64,000 bases of DNA from Streptomyces subrutilus (GTDB lineage: Bacteria > Actinomycetota > Actinomycetes > Streptomycetales > Streptomycetaceae), in NCBI RefSeq assembly GCF_008704535.1, contig NZ_CP023701.1, forward strand, positions 5,374,001-5,438,000. The letters run 5' to 3'. Below the pieces are notes generated by a model. That model saw only the letters and a program-made list of their open reading frames with translations, did no database searches and was not told the DNA's origin. Below, one piece after another: positions 25,246-32,560 of the stretch (the stretch's first letter is position 1; each line of letters opens with the position of its first letter). The translations under genes and the position numbers were made by a program.

Positions 25246-26310
25246 ATGGACGTGGTGACCCCGGCAGGCGGCGACAGCGCGGCGGCCCGTGGCTGGCCGG
25301 GCGTGCTCGACGCACTGCTGACCGGCCAGGACCTGCGCGCCGACGACACGGCCTGGGCGATGGACCGCATCATGCGCGGCGAGGCCACGGACGCCCAGAT
25401 CGCCGGCTTCGCGGTCGCCCTGCGGGCCAAGGGCGAGACCGTCGCCGAGATCAACGGCCTGGTGCGGACCATGTACGAACACGCCAACCTGATCGAGGTG
25501 CCCGGCCGGACCGTGGACATCGTCGGCACCGGCGGCGACGGGGCCAAAACGGTGAACATCTCCACGATGTCGGCCGTCGTGGTGGCCGGGACGGGCGCCA
25601 AGGTCGTCAAGCACGGCAACCGGGCCGCGTCCTCCGCGAGCGGCGCCTCGGACGTCCTGGAGAAGCTCGGCGTCAACCTGGACCTCACGCCGGCGCGGGT
25701 CGCCGAGGTCGCGGAGGAGGCCGGGATCACCTTCTGCTTCGCGGTCAGGTTCCATCCCGCGCTGCGGCACGTCGCGGCCGCCCGCAAGGAGCTGGGCATC
25801 CGCACCACCTTCAACTTCCTCGGCCCGCTCACCAACCCGGCGAAGGTGCGGGCCCAGGCCACCGGCGTGGCCGACGCCCGGATGGCCCCCATCGTCGCCG
25901 GGGTGCTCGCCGAGCGCGGCTCCTCCGCGCTGGTCTTCCGCGGCGACGACGGCCTCGACGAGCTGACCACGACCGCGACCTCGCGCGTCTGGTGGGTCCG
26001 GGACGGGAAGGTCGCCGAGCAGGCCTTCGACCCGCGCGACGTGGGGATCGGGCTGGTCGACGTGGCGGAACTGCGCGGCGCGGACGCCTCGTACAACGCG
26101 GACGTCGCCCGCCGCCTGCTGGCCGGCGAGCGCGGCCCGGTGCGCGACGCCGTCCTGCTGAACTCGGCCGCCGCCCTGGTGGCCCTGGACCCGGGCACGG
26201 GCACGCTGGAGGAGCAGCTCGCGGCCGGCATCGCCCGTGCGGCCCAGGCCGTCGACTCCGGCGCCGCCCTGGCGGCCCTGGAGCGGTGGGTGGCGGCCAG
26301 CAACGCCTGA
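25246..26310 (+). CDS. trpD: Anthranilate phosphoribosyltransferase
   Basis: The product is 354 aa from ATG 25246, with AGGAG 7 nt upstream. It transfers phosphoribose from PRPP to anthranilate, the second step of tryptophan synthesis. The PRPP loop GTGGDGAKTVNISTM and the anthranilate-side KHGNRAASS motif are intact, as is NFLGPLTNPA. The length fits the family. It stands alone here; the TrpE-TrpG-type fusion lies 26 kb away and other trp genes are outside the window. A hairpin terminator follows within 30 bp. Confidence 0.96.
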   Translation: MDVVTPAGGDSAAARGWPGVLDALLTGQDLRADDTAWAMDRIMRGEATDAQIAGFAVALRAKGETVAEINGLVRTMYEHANLIEVPGRTVDIVGTGGDGAKTVNISTMSAVVVAGTGAKVVKHGNRAASSASGASDVLEKLGVNLDLTPARVAEVAEEAGITFCFAVRFHPALRHVAAARKELGIRTTFNFLGPLTNPAKVRAQATGVADARMAPIVAGVLAERGSSALVFRGDDGLDELTTTATSRVWWVRDGKVAEQAFDPRDVGIGLVDVAELRGADASYNADVARRLLAGERGPVRDAVLLNSAAALVALDPGTGTLEEQLAAGIARAAQAVDSGAALAALERWVAASNA

Positions 26311-26336
26311 ACCGCGCCGGCCCCTTGCGCGCCACG

Positions 26337-26363
26337 ACCCCGGTCCACCATGCGGACCGGGGT
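26337..26363 (+). terminator. Terminator downstream of trpD
   Basis: 10-bp arms (26337-26346 and 26354-26363) around 7 nt, followed by CTT. Confidence 0.75.
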
Positions 26364-26364
26364 C

Positions 26365-26393
26365 TTGCGCGCGGCGGATCATGTGGCAGGATG
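26365..26393 (+). promoter_or_regulatory. Promoter driving the SAM-IV riboswitch RNA
   Basis: TTGCGC (26365-26370), 17 nt, AGGATG (26388-26393). The predicted start near 26400 coincides with the 5' edge of the aptamer, which supports the call. Confidence 0.5.
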
Positions 26394-26398
26394 CTTCC

Positions 26399-26482
26399 CA
26401 GGTCACGAGTGACAGCGTTTAGGCCCCGGCTTGCTGTCCGGCAACCCTCCTTCCGTGGCGGGGTGCCCCGGGTGATGACCAG
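26399..26482 (+). ncRNA. SAM-IV riboswitch aptamer
   Basis: The sequence carries the conserved core of the actinobacterial SAM-IV class: GGTCACGAGTGACAGCG at the 5' side, CCCCGGCTTGCTG with CCGGCAACCCTCC, and GGGGTGCCCCGGGTGATGACC at the 3' side. P1 pairs 26401-26405 (GGTCA) with 26476-26480 (TGACC). The class binds S-adenosylmethionine and usually lowers sulfur/methionine gene expression. It is followed by a complete intrinsic terminator at 26518-26557 and then the class V PLP enzyme gene. Covariance-model scoring was not possible here. Confidence 0.88.
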
Positions 26483-26506
26483 GCCGTAGGCAGCGAGGTC
26501 TACGGC
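26483..26506 (+). promoter_or_regulatory. Hairpin between aptamer and terminator, possible switch element
   Basis: GCCGTAG (26483-26489) pairs with CTACGGC (26500-26506). It lies between the SAM-IV aptamer and the terminator and may take part in the on/off folding. Confidence 0.45.
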
Positions 26507-26517
26507 AAGCGCGGATC

Positions 26518-26557
26518 CCTCGACACCAGGGGTCCTGGTCTCTCGAGGAGCGTTTTT
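26518..26557 (+). terminator. Riboswitch-associated intrinsic terminator
   Basis: Arms 26518-26530 and 26534-26548 pair (CACCAGG/CCTGGT core and CCTCGA/TCGAGG base, with a small internal loop), followed by AGCG and TTTTT (26553-26557). The T-run is unusual for Streptomyces and marks it as a true rho-independent terminator under riboswitch control. Confidence 0.75.
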
Positions 26558-26559
26558 CG

Positions 26560-26580
26560 TGAGCAAGCGAATGCGATAGG
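26560..26580 (+). CDS. Possible six-codon micro-ORF after the riboswitch
   Basis: GTG at 26560 encodes VSKRMR (MSKRMR if initiated) and stops at TAG 26578-26580. GAGGAG at 26545-26550, lying in the 3' arm of the terminator, is spaced 9 nt from the GTG. When the terminator folds, this ribosome site would be hidden. It may be a leader peptide or the remnant of an older start; expression is unproven. Confidence 0.35.
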
Positions 26581-26744
26581 GCGACTCCGCCCCTTCTTCC
26601 ACCCTCGGAACAGGGTCACTTCCGTGTACCCCCGCGGCGCCCGTGCGCCTTCCGAGGACCCTCCCGTACCCCGGTCGGCCGCAGCGCCGCATCCCGTACG
26701 GGCGCACCGAAGCCATTCACCCCTGCCTGCCGGGAGACTCCGCC

Positions 26745-28169
26745 ATGTCCGCATCCCTGAACGCCGCCACCGCCTCCGCCACCGCTCCGGCCGAGACCTC
26801 CGCCGTGCCCGCTCCCGTCGCCCCCGCCGCGGACCCCGCCTGTGCCGAGCCGCTGGCCGTCCTCGGCCGGGACGTCACCGTCCCGCTCGTCACCGGCGGC
26901 GAGGTCACCTACGCGGCCCTCGACTACGCGGCCAGCGCGCCCGCCCTCCAGCGGGTCTGGGACGACGTGGCCGCCTACGCCCCCTACTACGGCAGCGTGC
27001 ACCGCGGCGCCGGCTACCTCTCGCAGCTCTCCACCGACCTGTTCGAGCAGAGCCGGGTCACGGTCGCCGAGTTCCTCGACTGCCGCCCCGCCGACCAGGT
27101 CGTCTTCACCCGGTCCACCACCGACTCGCTCAACCTGCTCGCCGCCGTCCTGCCGGCCGGCTGCCAGGTCTTCGTCTTCGAGACCGAGCACCACGCCTCC
27201 CTGCTGCCCTGGGTGGACGCCGAGGTCACCTACCTCAACGCCCCGCGCACCCCGGCCGAGGCCGTCGCCACGCTGGAGCGGGCGCTGGCCGACCGCCAGC
27301 CCCACGGCCCGGCCCTGGTCTGCGTCACCGGCGCCTCCAACGTCACCGGCGAGCTGTGGCCGGTCAAGGAGCTCGCCGCCGCCGCGCACGCCCACGGTGC
27401 GCGGATCGTGCTGGACGCCGCCCAGCTGGCCCCGCACCACCCCGTCTCGGTGCAGGAGCTCGACGTGGACTGGGTGGCCTTCTCCGGCCACAAGCTCTAC
27501 GCCCCCTTCGGCTCGGGCGTCCTGGCCGGGCGGGCCGACTGGCTCCAGGAGGCCGAGCCGTACCTGGCGGGCGGGGGCGCCTCCCGCAAGGTGGCCCGGC
27601 GCGAGGACGGCGGCGTGGACGTGGAGTGGCACACCACCGCCGCCCGCCACGAGGCCGGCTCCCCGAACGTGATCGGCGTCTACTCCATCGCCTCCGCCTG
27701 CAAGGCCCTGACGGAGGCCGGGTTCGAGAGCCTGGTCGCCCGTGAGCACCACCTCATCGCCAAGGTCCGCGCGGGCCTGGCCGAGGTCCCGGCGGTCCGC
27801 GTGCTGTCCCTCTTCGGGGACGACGCGCCGCGCGTCGGCGTCATCTCGTTCGTGGTGGACGGCTGGAACAGCTCGCACTTCGCCGCCGCCCTCTCCGCCG
27901 AGTACGGGATCGGCGTCCGCGACGGGCTGTTCTGCGCCCACCCGCTGGTGCGCACCCTGCTCGGCAGCGAGCCGCAGGAGCCGGGTGAGTGCGGGGCGCC
28001 GGAGGCGGCGCCGGGCGAGCGCTCGCTGAACGCCATCCGGGTGAGCTTCGGCGCGGGCACCCCCGACGAGCACGTGGAGCGGTTCGTCCGCGCGGTGAAG
28101 GAGCTCGTCGCGGACGGCGCGCAGTGGCAGTACCGCACGGAGGCGGGCCGCTGCGTCCCGGCCGTCTGA
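26745..28169 (+). CDS. Class V aminotransferase-fold PLP enzyme (cysteine desulfurase-like)
   Basis: The product is 474 aa from ATG 26745, with CGGGAG 9 nt upstream. An N-terminal Ala-rich extension of about 40 residues precedes the fold. PLP contacts are visible: ARIVLDAAQLAPHH (Asp) and the Schiff-base lysine K250 in AFSGHKLYAPFGSG. FVFETEHHASLLPW and SVHRGAGYLSQ match desulfurase/epimerase-type class V enzymes. I see no clear SufS or NifS catalytic Cys loop: the candidate Cys in this region is in RDGLFCAHPLV, which resembles selenocysteine-lyase-like relatives. Control by a SAM-IV riboswitch suggests a role in cysteine, methionine or sulfur metabolism. Its substrate is unknown. Confidence 0.85.
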   Translation: MSASLNAATASATAPAETSAVPAPVAPAADPACAEPLAVLGRDVTVPLVTGGEVTYAALDYAASAPALQRVWDDVAAYAPYYGSVHRGAGYLSQLSTDLFEQSRVTVAEFLDCRPADQVVFTRSTTDSLNLLAAVLPAGCQVFVFETEHHASLLPWVDAEVTYLNAPRTPAEAVATLERALADRQPHGPALVCVTGASNVTGELWPVKELAAAAHAHGARIVLDAAQLAPHHPVSVQELDVDWVAFSGHKLYAPFGSGVLAGRADWLQEAEPYLAGGGASRKVARREDGGVDVEWHTTAARHEAGSPNVIGVYSIASACKALTEAGFESLVAREHHLIAKVRAGLAEVPAVRVLSLFGDDAPRVGVISFVVDGWNSSHFAAALSAEYGIGVRDGLFCAHPLVRTLLGSEPQEPGECGAPEAAPGERSLNAIRVSFGAGTPDEHVERFVRAVKELVADGAQWQYRTEAGRCVPAV

Positions 28170-28187
28170 CGGTCCGGCCGTCTGACC

Positions 28188-28213
28188 GGTCCGGCCCGCC
28201 GGCGGGCCGGACC
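28188..28213. terminator. 26-bp perfect palindrome between convergent genes
   Basis: 13-bp arms (28188-28200 and 28201-28213) with no spacer. Likely a bidirectional terminator for the PLP enzyme and Lrp-type genes. Confidence 0.7.
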
Positions 28214-28230
28214 AGGCGCCGGCGGTGGGG

Positions 28231-28512
28231 TCAGGCGTCCAGGCCGATGGCGAAGGCCGCTTCCAGGTCGTGCTGGGAGTACGTGCGGAACGCGACGTGC
28301 GTGTCCGTGGCCTCGACGCCGGGGATCTTGCTGATGCGGCCCGGGATGATGTCCGCCAGGTTCTCGTGCCGGGCCACGCGGACCAGCGCGATGAGGTCGT
28401 ACGTGCCGGTGACCGAGTAGACCTCGCTGACGCTGTCCAGCGCGGCGATGGACTCGGCGATCTCGGGGATGCGGTCCACGCTGGTCTTGATGAGCACGAT
28501 CGCGGTGATCAC
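28231..28512 (-). CDS. Lrp/AsnC ligand-binding (RAM) domain protein without HTH
   Basis: The product is 93 aa from GTG 28512. The whole protein is the alpha-beta RAM domain that binds amino acids in Lrp/AsnC regulators (MITAIVLIKTSVDRIPEIAESIAALDSVSEVYSVTGTYDLI at the start). The DNA-binding part is absent. Such stand-alone domains can bind amino acids or form mixed oligomers with full-length Lrp proteins. Its start overlaps the rhomboid stop by 4 bp (GTGA), so it is translationally coupled to that gene. Confidence 0.9.
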   Translation of the reverse strand: MITAIVLIKTSVDRIPEIAESIAALDSVSEVYSVTGTYDLIALVRVARHENLADIIPGRISKIPGVEATDTHVAFRTYSQHDLEAAFAIGLDA

Positions 28513-29243
28513 GGCTGGCTGTCTCCCTCGGTGGCCGTCGCTGGTCGCCTCACTCTAGTCGCACCCCGGTAGCGCACCCACGCGTAGAGGAAGCCGAGCG
28601 AGAAGCCCACCAGGTGCGCCAGGTAGGCCACCCCGGGGCCGCTCTCCGCGCGCTGCGCGGCCACCCACTGCAGGGCGAACCAGAAGAGCAGCACCATCCA
28701 CGCCGGGAAGCGCAGCGGCAGGAAGAAGAGGAACGGGAACAGGCTCGTCACCCGGGCCCGGGGGAGCAGGTAGAGGAACGCGCCCAGGACCGCCGAGATG
28801 GCTCCGGAGGCGCCGACCAGGGTCTGGGCGGAGTCGTGGTTGGCGGCCGCGTAGGCCGCCAGGGCCGCGTACCCGGTGCACAGGTAGAAGACGAGGAACG
28901 GCCCCCGGCCCATCCGCTCCTCCGCCAGCGCCCCGAAGACGTACAGGAAGAGCATGTTCCCCAGCAGGTGCAGCCAGCTGCCGTGGACGAAGAGCGCGGT
29001 GAGCGGCGTCAGCCAGGCCCGGGCGCTGCCCGTGAAGAGCTCGTCCGGGACCACGCCCCAGCGTTCGAAGTAGGCCGTGCCGGCCGCCAGCAGCCGGTCG
29101 CCGGTTCCGTAGACCGGGTTCAGCCCGGATGCCGGGCTCAGCACGAACACCACACCGCAGCCCGCGATCAGCGCGTGGGTGACCACCGGTCCCCGGGCAG
29201 CCTCGCGTACGGCCCGCCACCTTACGATCATGTGACAGAGCAT
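28509..29243 (-). CDS. Rhomboid-family intramembrane serine protease
   Basis: The product is 244 aa from ATG 29243, with GGAGGG about 11 nt upstream; an ATG at 29231 is an alternative. There are six or more hydrophobic helices. The catalytic dyad is present: S146 in the GASGAIS motif and H210 in YLAHLVGFSLGF. N96 in HLLGNMLFLYVFG is the oxyanion-stabilising residue of the family. It should cleave membrane proteins within or near the bilayer; substrates are unknown. The downstream Lrp-type gene is coupled to it. Confidence 0.93.
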   Translation of the reverse strand: MLCHMIVRWRAVREAARGPVVTHALIAGCGVVFVLSPASGLNPVYGTGDRLLAAGTAYFERWGVVPDELFTGSARAWLTPLTALFVHGSWLHLLGNMLFLYVFGALAEERMGRGPFLVFYLCTGYAALAAYAAANHDSAQTLVGASGAISAVLGAFLYLLPRARVTSLFPFLFFLPLRFPAWMVLLFWFALQWVAAQRAESGPGVAYLAHLVGFSLGFLYAWVRYRGATRVRRPATATEGDSQP

Positions 29244-29367
29244 GACGCAAGCGGGCCCTCCCGGGCCGGTGGCAGGCCGTAGGGTTACGAGCTGCGCTCC
29301 GGCGGCCGCAGCACGGGGCCGCTCGGACCGCTTTAATTGAAACAGCTACGAAGGAGAGAGCGGCCCG

Positions 29368-29607
29368 ATGACGGTTCCCCTGCCGACCGACACCACCCGG
29401 TGGCGCTGCACCCTGTGCGGCAACCTCACGCGATTCGACGTCACGCGCTCGTCGAAGGTCGTGGAGTACGTCCACCTGGACCTCGCCGGGGAGCCGAAGG
29501 TCGAGGAGCGCGAGGTGGTCAATGAGACCATCGAGTCGGTCCGCTGCCGCTGGTGCAACGCGGTGGACCAGATCGAGCTCGTGGACAGGCCGGGCGCGGA
29601 CTCCTGA
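29368..29607 (+). CDS. Small zinc-ribbon protein
   Basis: The product is 79 aa from ATG 29368, with GAAGGAGAGAG upstream. Two CxxC knuckles (C14/C17 in RCTLCGN and C60/C63 in RCRWCNA) can hold one zinc, separated by about 42 residues of beta-strand-like sequence. No catalytic motif is seen. It may bind nucleic acid or a protein partner. The NYN-domain gene follows 43 bp downstream in the same direction. Confidence 0.82.
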   Translation: MTVPLPTDTTRWRCTLCGNLTRFDVTRSSKVVEYVHLDLAGEPKVEEREVVNETIESVRCRWCNAVDQIELVDRPGADS

Positions 29608-29650
29608 GGGAGGCGCGTCCACAGGTAGATCACGGTAGGGGTGACGGATT

Positions 29651-31012
29651 GTGGAGCCAGCAAGCGGCGCTGAACCGGCCGACGCGGCCGGCGGCGCCGC
29701 CGAGGTGCTCGACCGCCCGCTGCCGGAAGGCGTGCGGCGCCGGGTCGTCGCGCTCGTCTCGGACGCCTTCGGCGGACTGACGGTCGCGGACCTCCCGGCG
29801 CAGCTGCGCCAGTACGCCCGGTTCACCCCGACCCGGCGGGCCAAGTTCGCGGGCAACGCGATGGCCGCGGCGGTCGAGTCCGACCCCGTGTTCCGCGGCC
29901 GGGTGGCCGAGCGGCTGCGCGAGGCGCAGGGCGACCTGGCCGGCGCCCTGGAGTCGGGCGCGCCGCCCGCCGCCGCGGACCCGCTGGACGTGGCGGCCGC
30001 GGCCTACGTGCTGCGGCCGGCCGGGTGGGTCAAGCTGGTGGCCGCCGCGGGCGAGGAGGCGCAGCGCGCCGACGCCGAGCGGGCGGACGAGGAGACCCGG
30101 CGGGAGCTGGAGCGGCTGCGCGAGGAGCTGGCCCAGCTGCGGGAGGCGCAGCGCAGCGGCGGTGACCAGACGCGGGCGGAGCTGGACGCGGTCCGCAAGG
30201 AGGCCGAGGCGCTGCACCGCAAGCTGCGCAGCGCGCTGAGCGACGTCAAGCGCGGCGAGGCGGCCCTGCGCAAGGTGAACGCGGAGGTCGACGGGGCGCG
30301 CGCGGAGGCGGCGGCCCGGGTGGCCGCCGCCGAGAGCGAGTCGCGGCGGCTCAAGTCGCGGCTGGCGGAGGTGGAGACGGCGCTGGAGACCTCGCGCCGG
30401 GCCACGCGCGAGGGGCGCAGCATCGAGGACATGCGGCTGCGGCTGCTGCTGGACACGGTGCTGGACGCGGCGGCGGGGCTGCGCCGCGAGCTGGCGCTGC
30501 CGCCCCTCTCCACGCGGCCGGCGGAGACCGTGGAGGCGGTCGAGCCGGGCCGGATGACGCCCAAGGACATCGCGGCGCGCGCGCTGTCGGAGACCGATCC
30601 GGCGCTGCTGGACCAGTTGTTGGCGCTGCCCCAGGCCCATCTGGTCATCGACGGCTACAACGTGACGAAGACGGGCTACCCGACGATGCCGCTGGAGAAG
30701 CAGCGGCTGCGGCTGCTGGGCGGGCTGTCCATGCTGGCCGCGCAGACCGGCGCGGAGATGACCTGCGTGTTCGACGGGGCGGAGCTCGCGGCCCCGGTGC
30801 TGCTCGCGCCGCCGCGCGGGGTGCGGGTGCTGTTCTCCAAGGCCGGGGTGACGGCGGACGAGCTGATCCGCCAGCTGGTGCGGGCGGAGCCGCCGGGCCG
30901 GCCGGTGGTCGTGGTCTCCACGGACCGGGAGGTCGCCGACGGGGTGGCCAAGGCCGGGGCGCGGCCCGTTGCGTCCGCCTTGTTGCTGAAGCGGCTTTCG
31001 CGCGTTTCGTAA
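29651..31012 (+). CDS. NYN (PIN-like) domain protein with central coiled coil, YacP-like
   Basis: The product is 453 aa from GTG 29651. Residues 25-130 form an N-terminal helical domain. About 135-260 is a strongly predicted coiled coil (ERADEETRRELERLREELAQL). The C-terminal 130 residues are a NYN/YacP nuclease-like domain starting HLVIDGYNVTKTG (D334), with MTCVFDGAEL and a late VVVSTDREVADGVAKAGA acidic motif. This fold cleaves or handles RNA (compare Rae1/YacP). The coiled coil may target it to ribosomes or another partner. The role is inferred. Confidence 0.87.
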   Translation: MEPASGAEPADAAGGAAEVLDRPLPEGVRRRVVALVSDAFGGLTVADLPAQLRQYARFTPTRRAKFAGNAMAAAVESDPVFRGRVAERLREAQGDLAGALESGAPPAAADPLDVAAAAYVLRPAGWVKLVAAAGEEAQRADAERADEETRRELERLREELAQLREAQRSGGDQTRAELDAVRKEAEALHRKLRSALSDVKRGEAALRKVNAEVDGARAEAAARVAAAESESRRLKSRLAEVETALETSRRATREGRSIEDMRLRLLLDTVLDAAAGLRRELALPPLSTRPAETVEAVEPGRMTPKDIAARALSETDPALLDQLLALPQAHLVIDGYNVTKTGYPTMPLEKQRLRLLGGLSMLAAQTGAEMTCVFDGAELAAPVLLAPPRGVRVLFSKAGVTADELIRQLVRAEPPGRPVVVVSTDREVADGVAKAGARPVASALLLKRLSRVS

Positions 31013-31133
31013 CTGCTGGGCGCAATGCCGCGCTTGCGGGCGTGCTGCGGGAACGTACCGTCAAGTGCCCGGCACACAGCGTGTGCTGAAGGTAAAGAAG
31101 CTGGTAGGGGACCGGGTTTTTTCACGTCGGGAT

Positions 31134-31163
31134 TTGAACTGATCACAGCGAGGTCACTAAGGT
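31134..31163 (+). promoter_or_regulatory. Promoter of the first NlpC/P60 gene
   Basis: TTGAAC (31134-31139), 18 nt, TAAGGT (31158-31163), giving a leader of about 95 nt. The leader starts with an AAGGT/ACCTT dyad at about 31160-31177. The leader is too short and lacks the core of a c-di-AMP (ydaO) riboswitch. Confidence 0.55.
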
Positions 31164-31264
31164 CTGTTCAAACCTTCGTGCGGTAGATCACTCATTCGGG
31201 GTGACGGCGGAGGTGCTGCCGAGTTGCGTTCTTCGGCGGCTCTAGGAAGAAGGAGCTCGCCTTC

Positions 31265-32296
31265 GTGGCGTCCCACCGTCGACCCAAGCAGCCGACCCGC
31301 GCTCGCGTCACCGTCCTGACCGCCACCGCGGCCGCCGCCGTCGCGCTCTCCTCCCAGGGTGCCTCCGCCGCTCCGGCCAAGCCGGGCAAGGACGAGGTCA
31401 AGACCCAGGTCGACGCCCTCTACGAAGAGGCGGAGCAGGCCACCGAGAAGTTCAACGCGGCCAAGGAGCGCCAGGAGAAGCTGGAGAAGGAGATAGGCCA
31501 GCTCCAGGACCAGGTCGCGCGCGGCCAGGGCGACCTCAACGAGCTGCGCAGCACGCTGGGTTCGATGGCCAGCGCCCAGTACCGCAACGGCGGCATCGAC
31601 CCGTCCCTCGCGCTGCTGCTCTCCGAGGACCCCGACAGCTACCTCGACAAGGCATCCTCCCTCGACCACCTGAGCGGCAAGCAGGTCGAGGCCGTCCAGA
31701 AGATCCAGGCCAAGCAGCGCAGCCTCGCCCAGCAGCGCCAGGAGGCCGCCGGCAAGCTCGCCGACCTCGACGCGACCCGCAAGGAGCTCGGCGAGAAGAA
31801 GAAGGCCTCGACGGACAAGCTCAACGAGGCGCAGGCCCTCCTCAACACGCTGACCGCGCAGGAGCGCGCGCAGATCAAGGACGAGGACGCCCGGGCCAGC
31901 CGCAGCGAGGGCGAGCGCGCCGAACTCGGCCCGCCGGTCAAGGCCTCGGGCCGGGCCGGAGCCGCCCTCGCCGCCGCGAAGACCAAGCTGGGCGGCGCCT
32001 ACGTCTCCGGTGCCACGGGCCCCAGCGCCTTCGACTGCTCGGGGCTGACCCAGTGGGCCTACAAGCAGGCCAACGTCAGCATCAGCCGGGTCACCTACAC
32101 CCAGGCCAACGACGGCACCCGGATCAGCCGCAGCCAGCTCCAGCCCGGTGACCTGGTCTTCTTCTACGGCGATCTGCACCACGTCGGCCTGTACGCGGGC
32201 AACAACATGACGCTGCACGCCTCCAACCCGCGCGGCGGCATCAAGTACGAGTCGATGGACAACATGCCGTTCCAGTTCGGCGTCCGCATCGGCTGA
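31265..32296 (+). CDS. Secreted NlpC/P60 peptidoglycan hydrolase with coiled coil (paralogue 1)
   Basis: The product is 343 aa from GTG 31265, with AGAAGGAG upstream. A signal peptide (basic start, VTVLTATAAAAVALSSQGASA) precedes a coiled-coil region of about 150 residues (e.g. EEAEQATEKFNAAKERQEKLEKEIGQLQDQV), as in RipA-like enzymes. The C-terminal NlpC/P60 domain has catalytic C258 (FDCSGLTQWAYK), H306 (LHHVGLYAG) and H318 (LHASNPRGG). It should cut D-Glu-DAP type bonds in peptidoglycan. The next gene is a paralogue of the same layout. Confidence 0.95.
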   Translation: MASHRRPKQPTRARVTVLTATAAAAVALSSQGASAAPAKPGKDEVKTQVDALYEEAEQATEKFNAAKERQEKLEKEIGQLQDQVARGQGDLNELRSTLGSMASAQYRNGGIDPSLALLLSEDPDSYLDKASSLDHLSGKQVEAVQKIQAKQRSLAQQRQEAAGKLADLDATRKELGEKKKASTDKLNEAQALLNTLTAQERAQIKDEDARASRSEGERAELGPPVKASGRAGAALAAAKTKLGGAYVSGATGPSAFDCSGLTQWAYKQANVSISRVTYTQANDGTRISRSQLQPGDLVFFYGDLHHVGLYAGNNMTLHASNPRGGIKYESMDNMPFQFGVRIG

Positions 32297-32451
32297 CCGG
32301 GCCGCCCGGCCCCGCACGACCCGCTCCGCCCCCCGGGGACGCGCCGTACACCGCCCATCCGGGCGAATTACGGGCCCGCGCCCTGACCGCACGCCCCGCC
32401 GGTGACCTGCGTCTCCTGCGGGGCGTCGGCGTGCGTGCCCGCCCGGGGTCG

Positions 32452-32481
32452 TTGGCCGGTGGGTGGTCGCACGGCTACTGT
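32452..32481 (+). promoter_or_regulatory. Promoter of the second NlpC/P60 gene
   Basis: TTGGCC (32452-32457), 18 nt, TACTGT (32476-32481), leader about 73 nt. It shows that the second paralogue can be transcribed separately. Confidence 0.5.
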
Positions 32482-32560
32482 CTGCCAGCGCGGAACCCGG
32501 CACACGGCCGCCCACGGAGGGCGGACCCGGGCACCGCGCAGCGGAAGGGAGCGGTCTCAC

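Noticed and set aside
26500..26754. 84-codon minus-strand ORF over the riboswitch region
   Set aside because: It is antisense to the riboswitch terminator and the enzyme leader, with no ribosome site or family resemblance.
31164..31264. Possible c-di-AMP (ydaO) riboswitch ahead of the NlpC/P60 gene
   Set aside because: Such riboswitches control some Streptomyces cell-wall hydrolases, but this leader is only about 95 nt and lacks the conserved core blocks.
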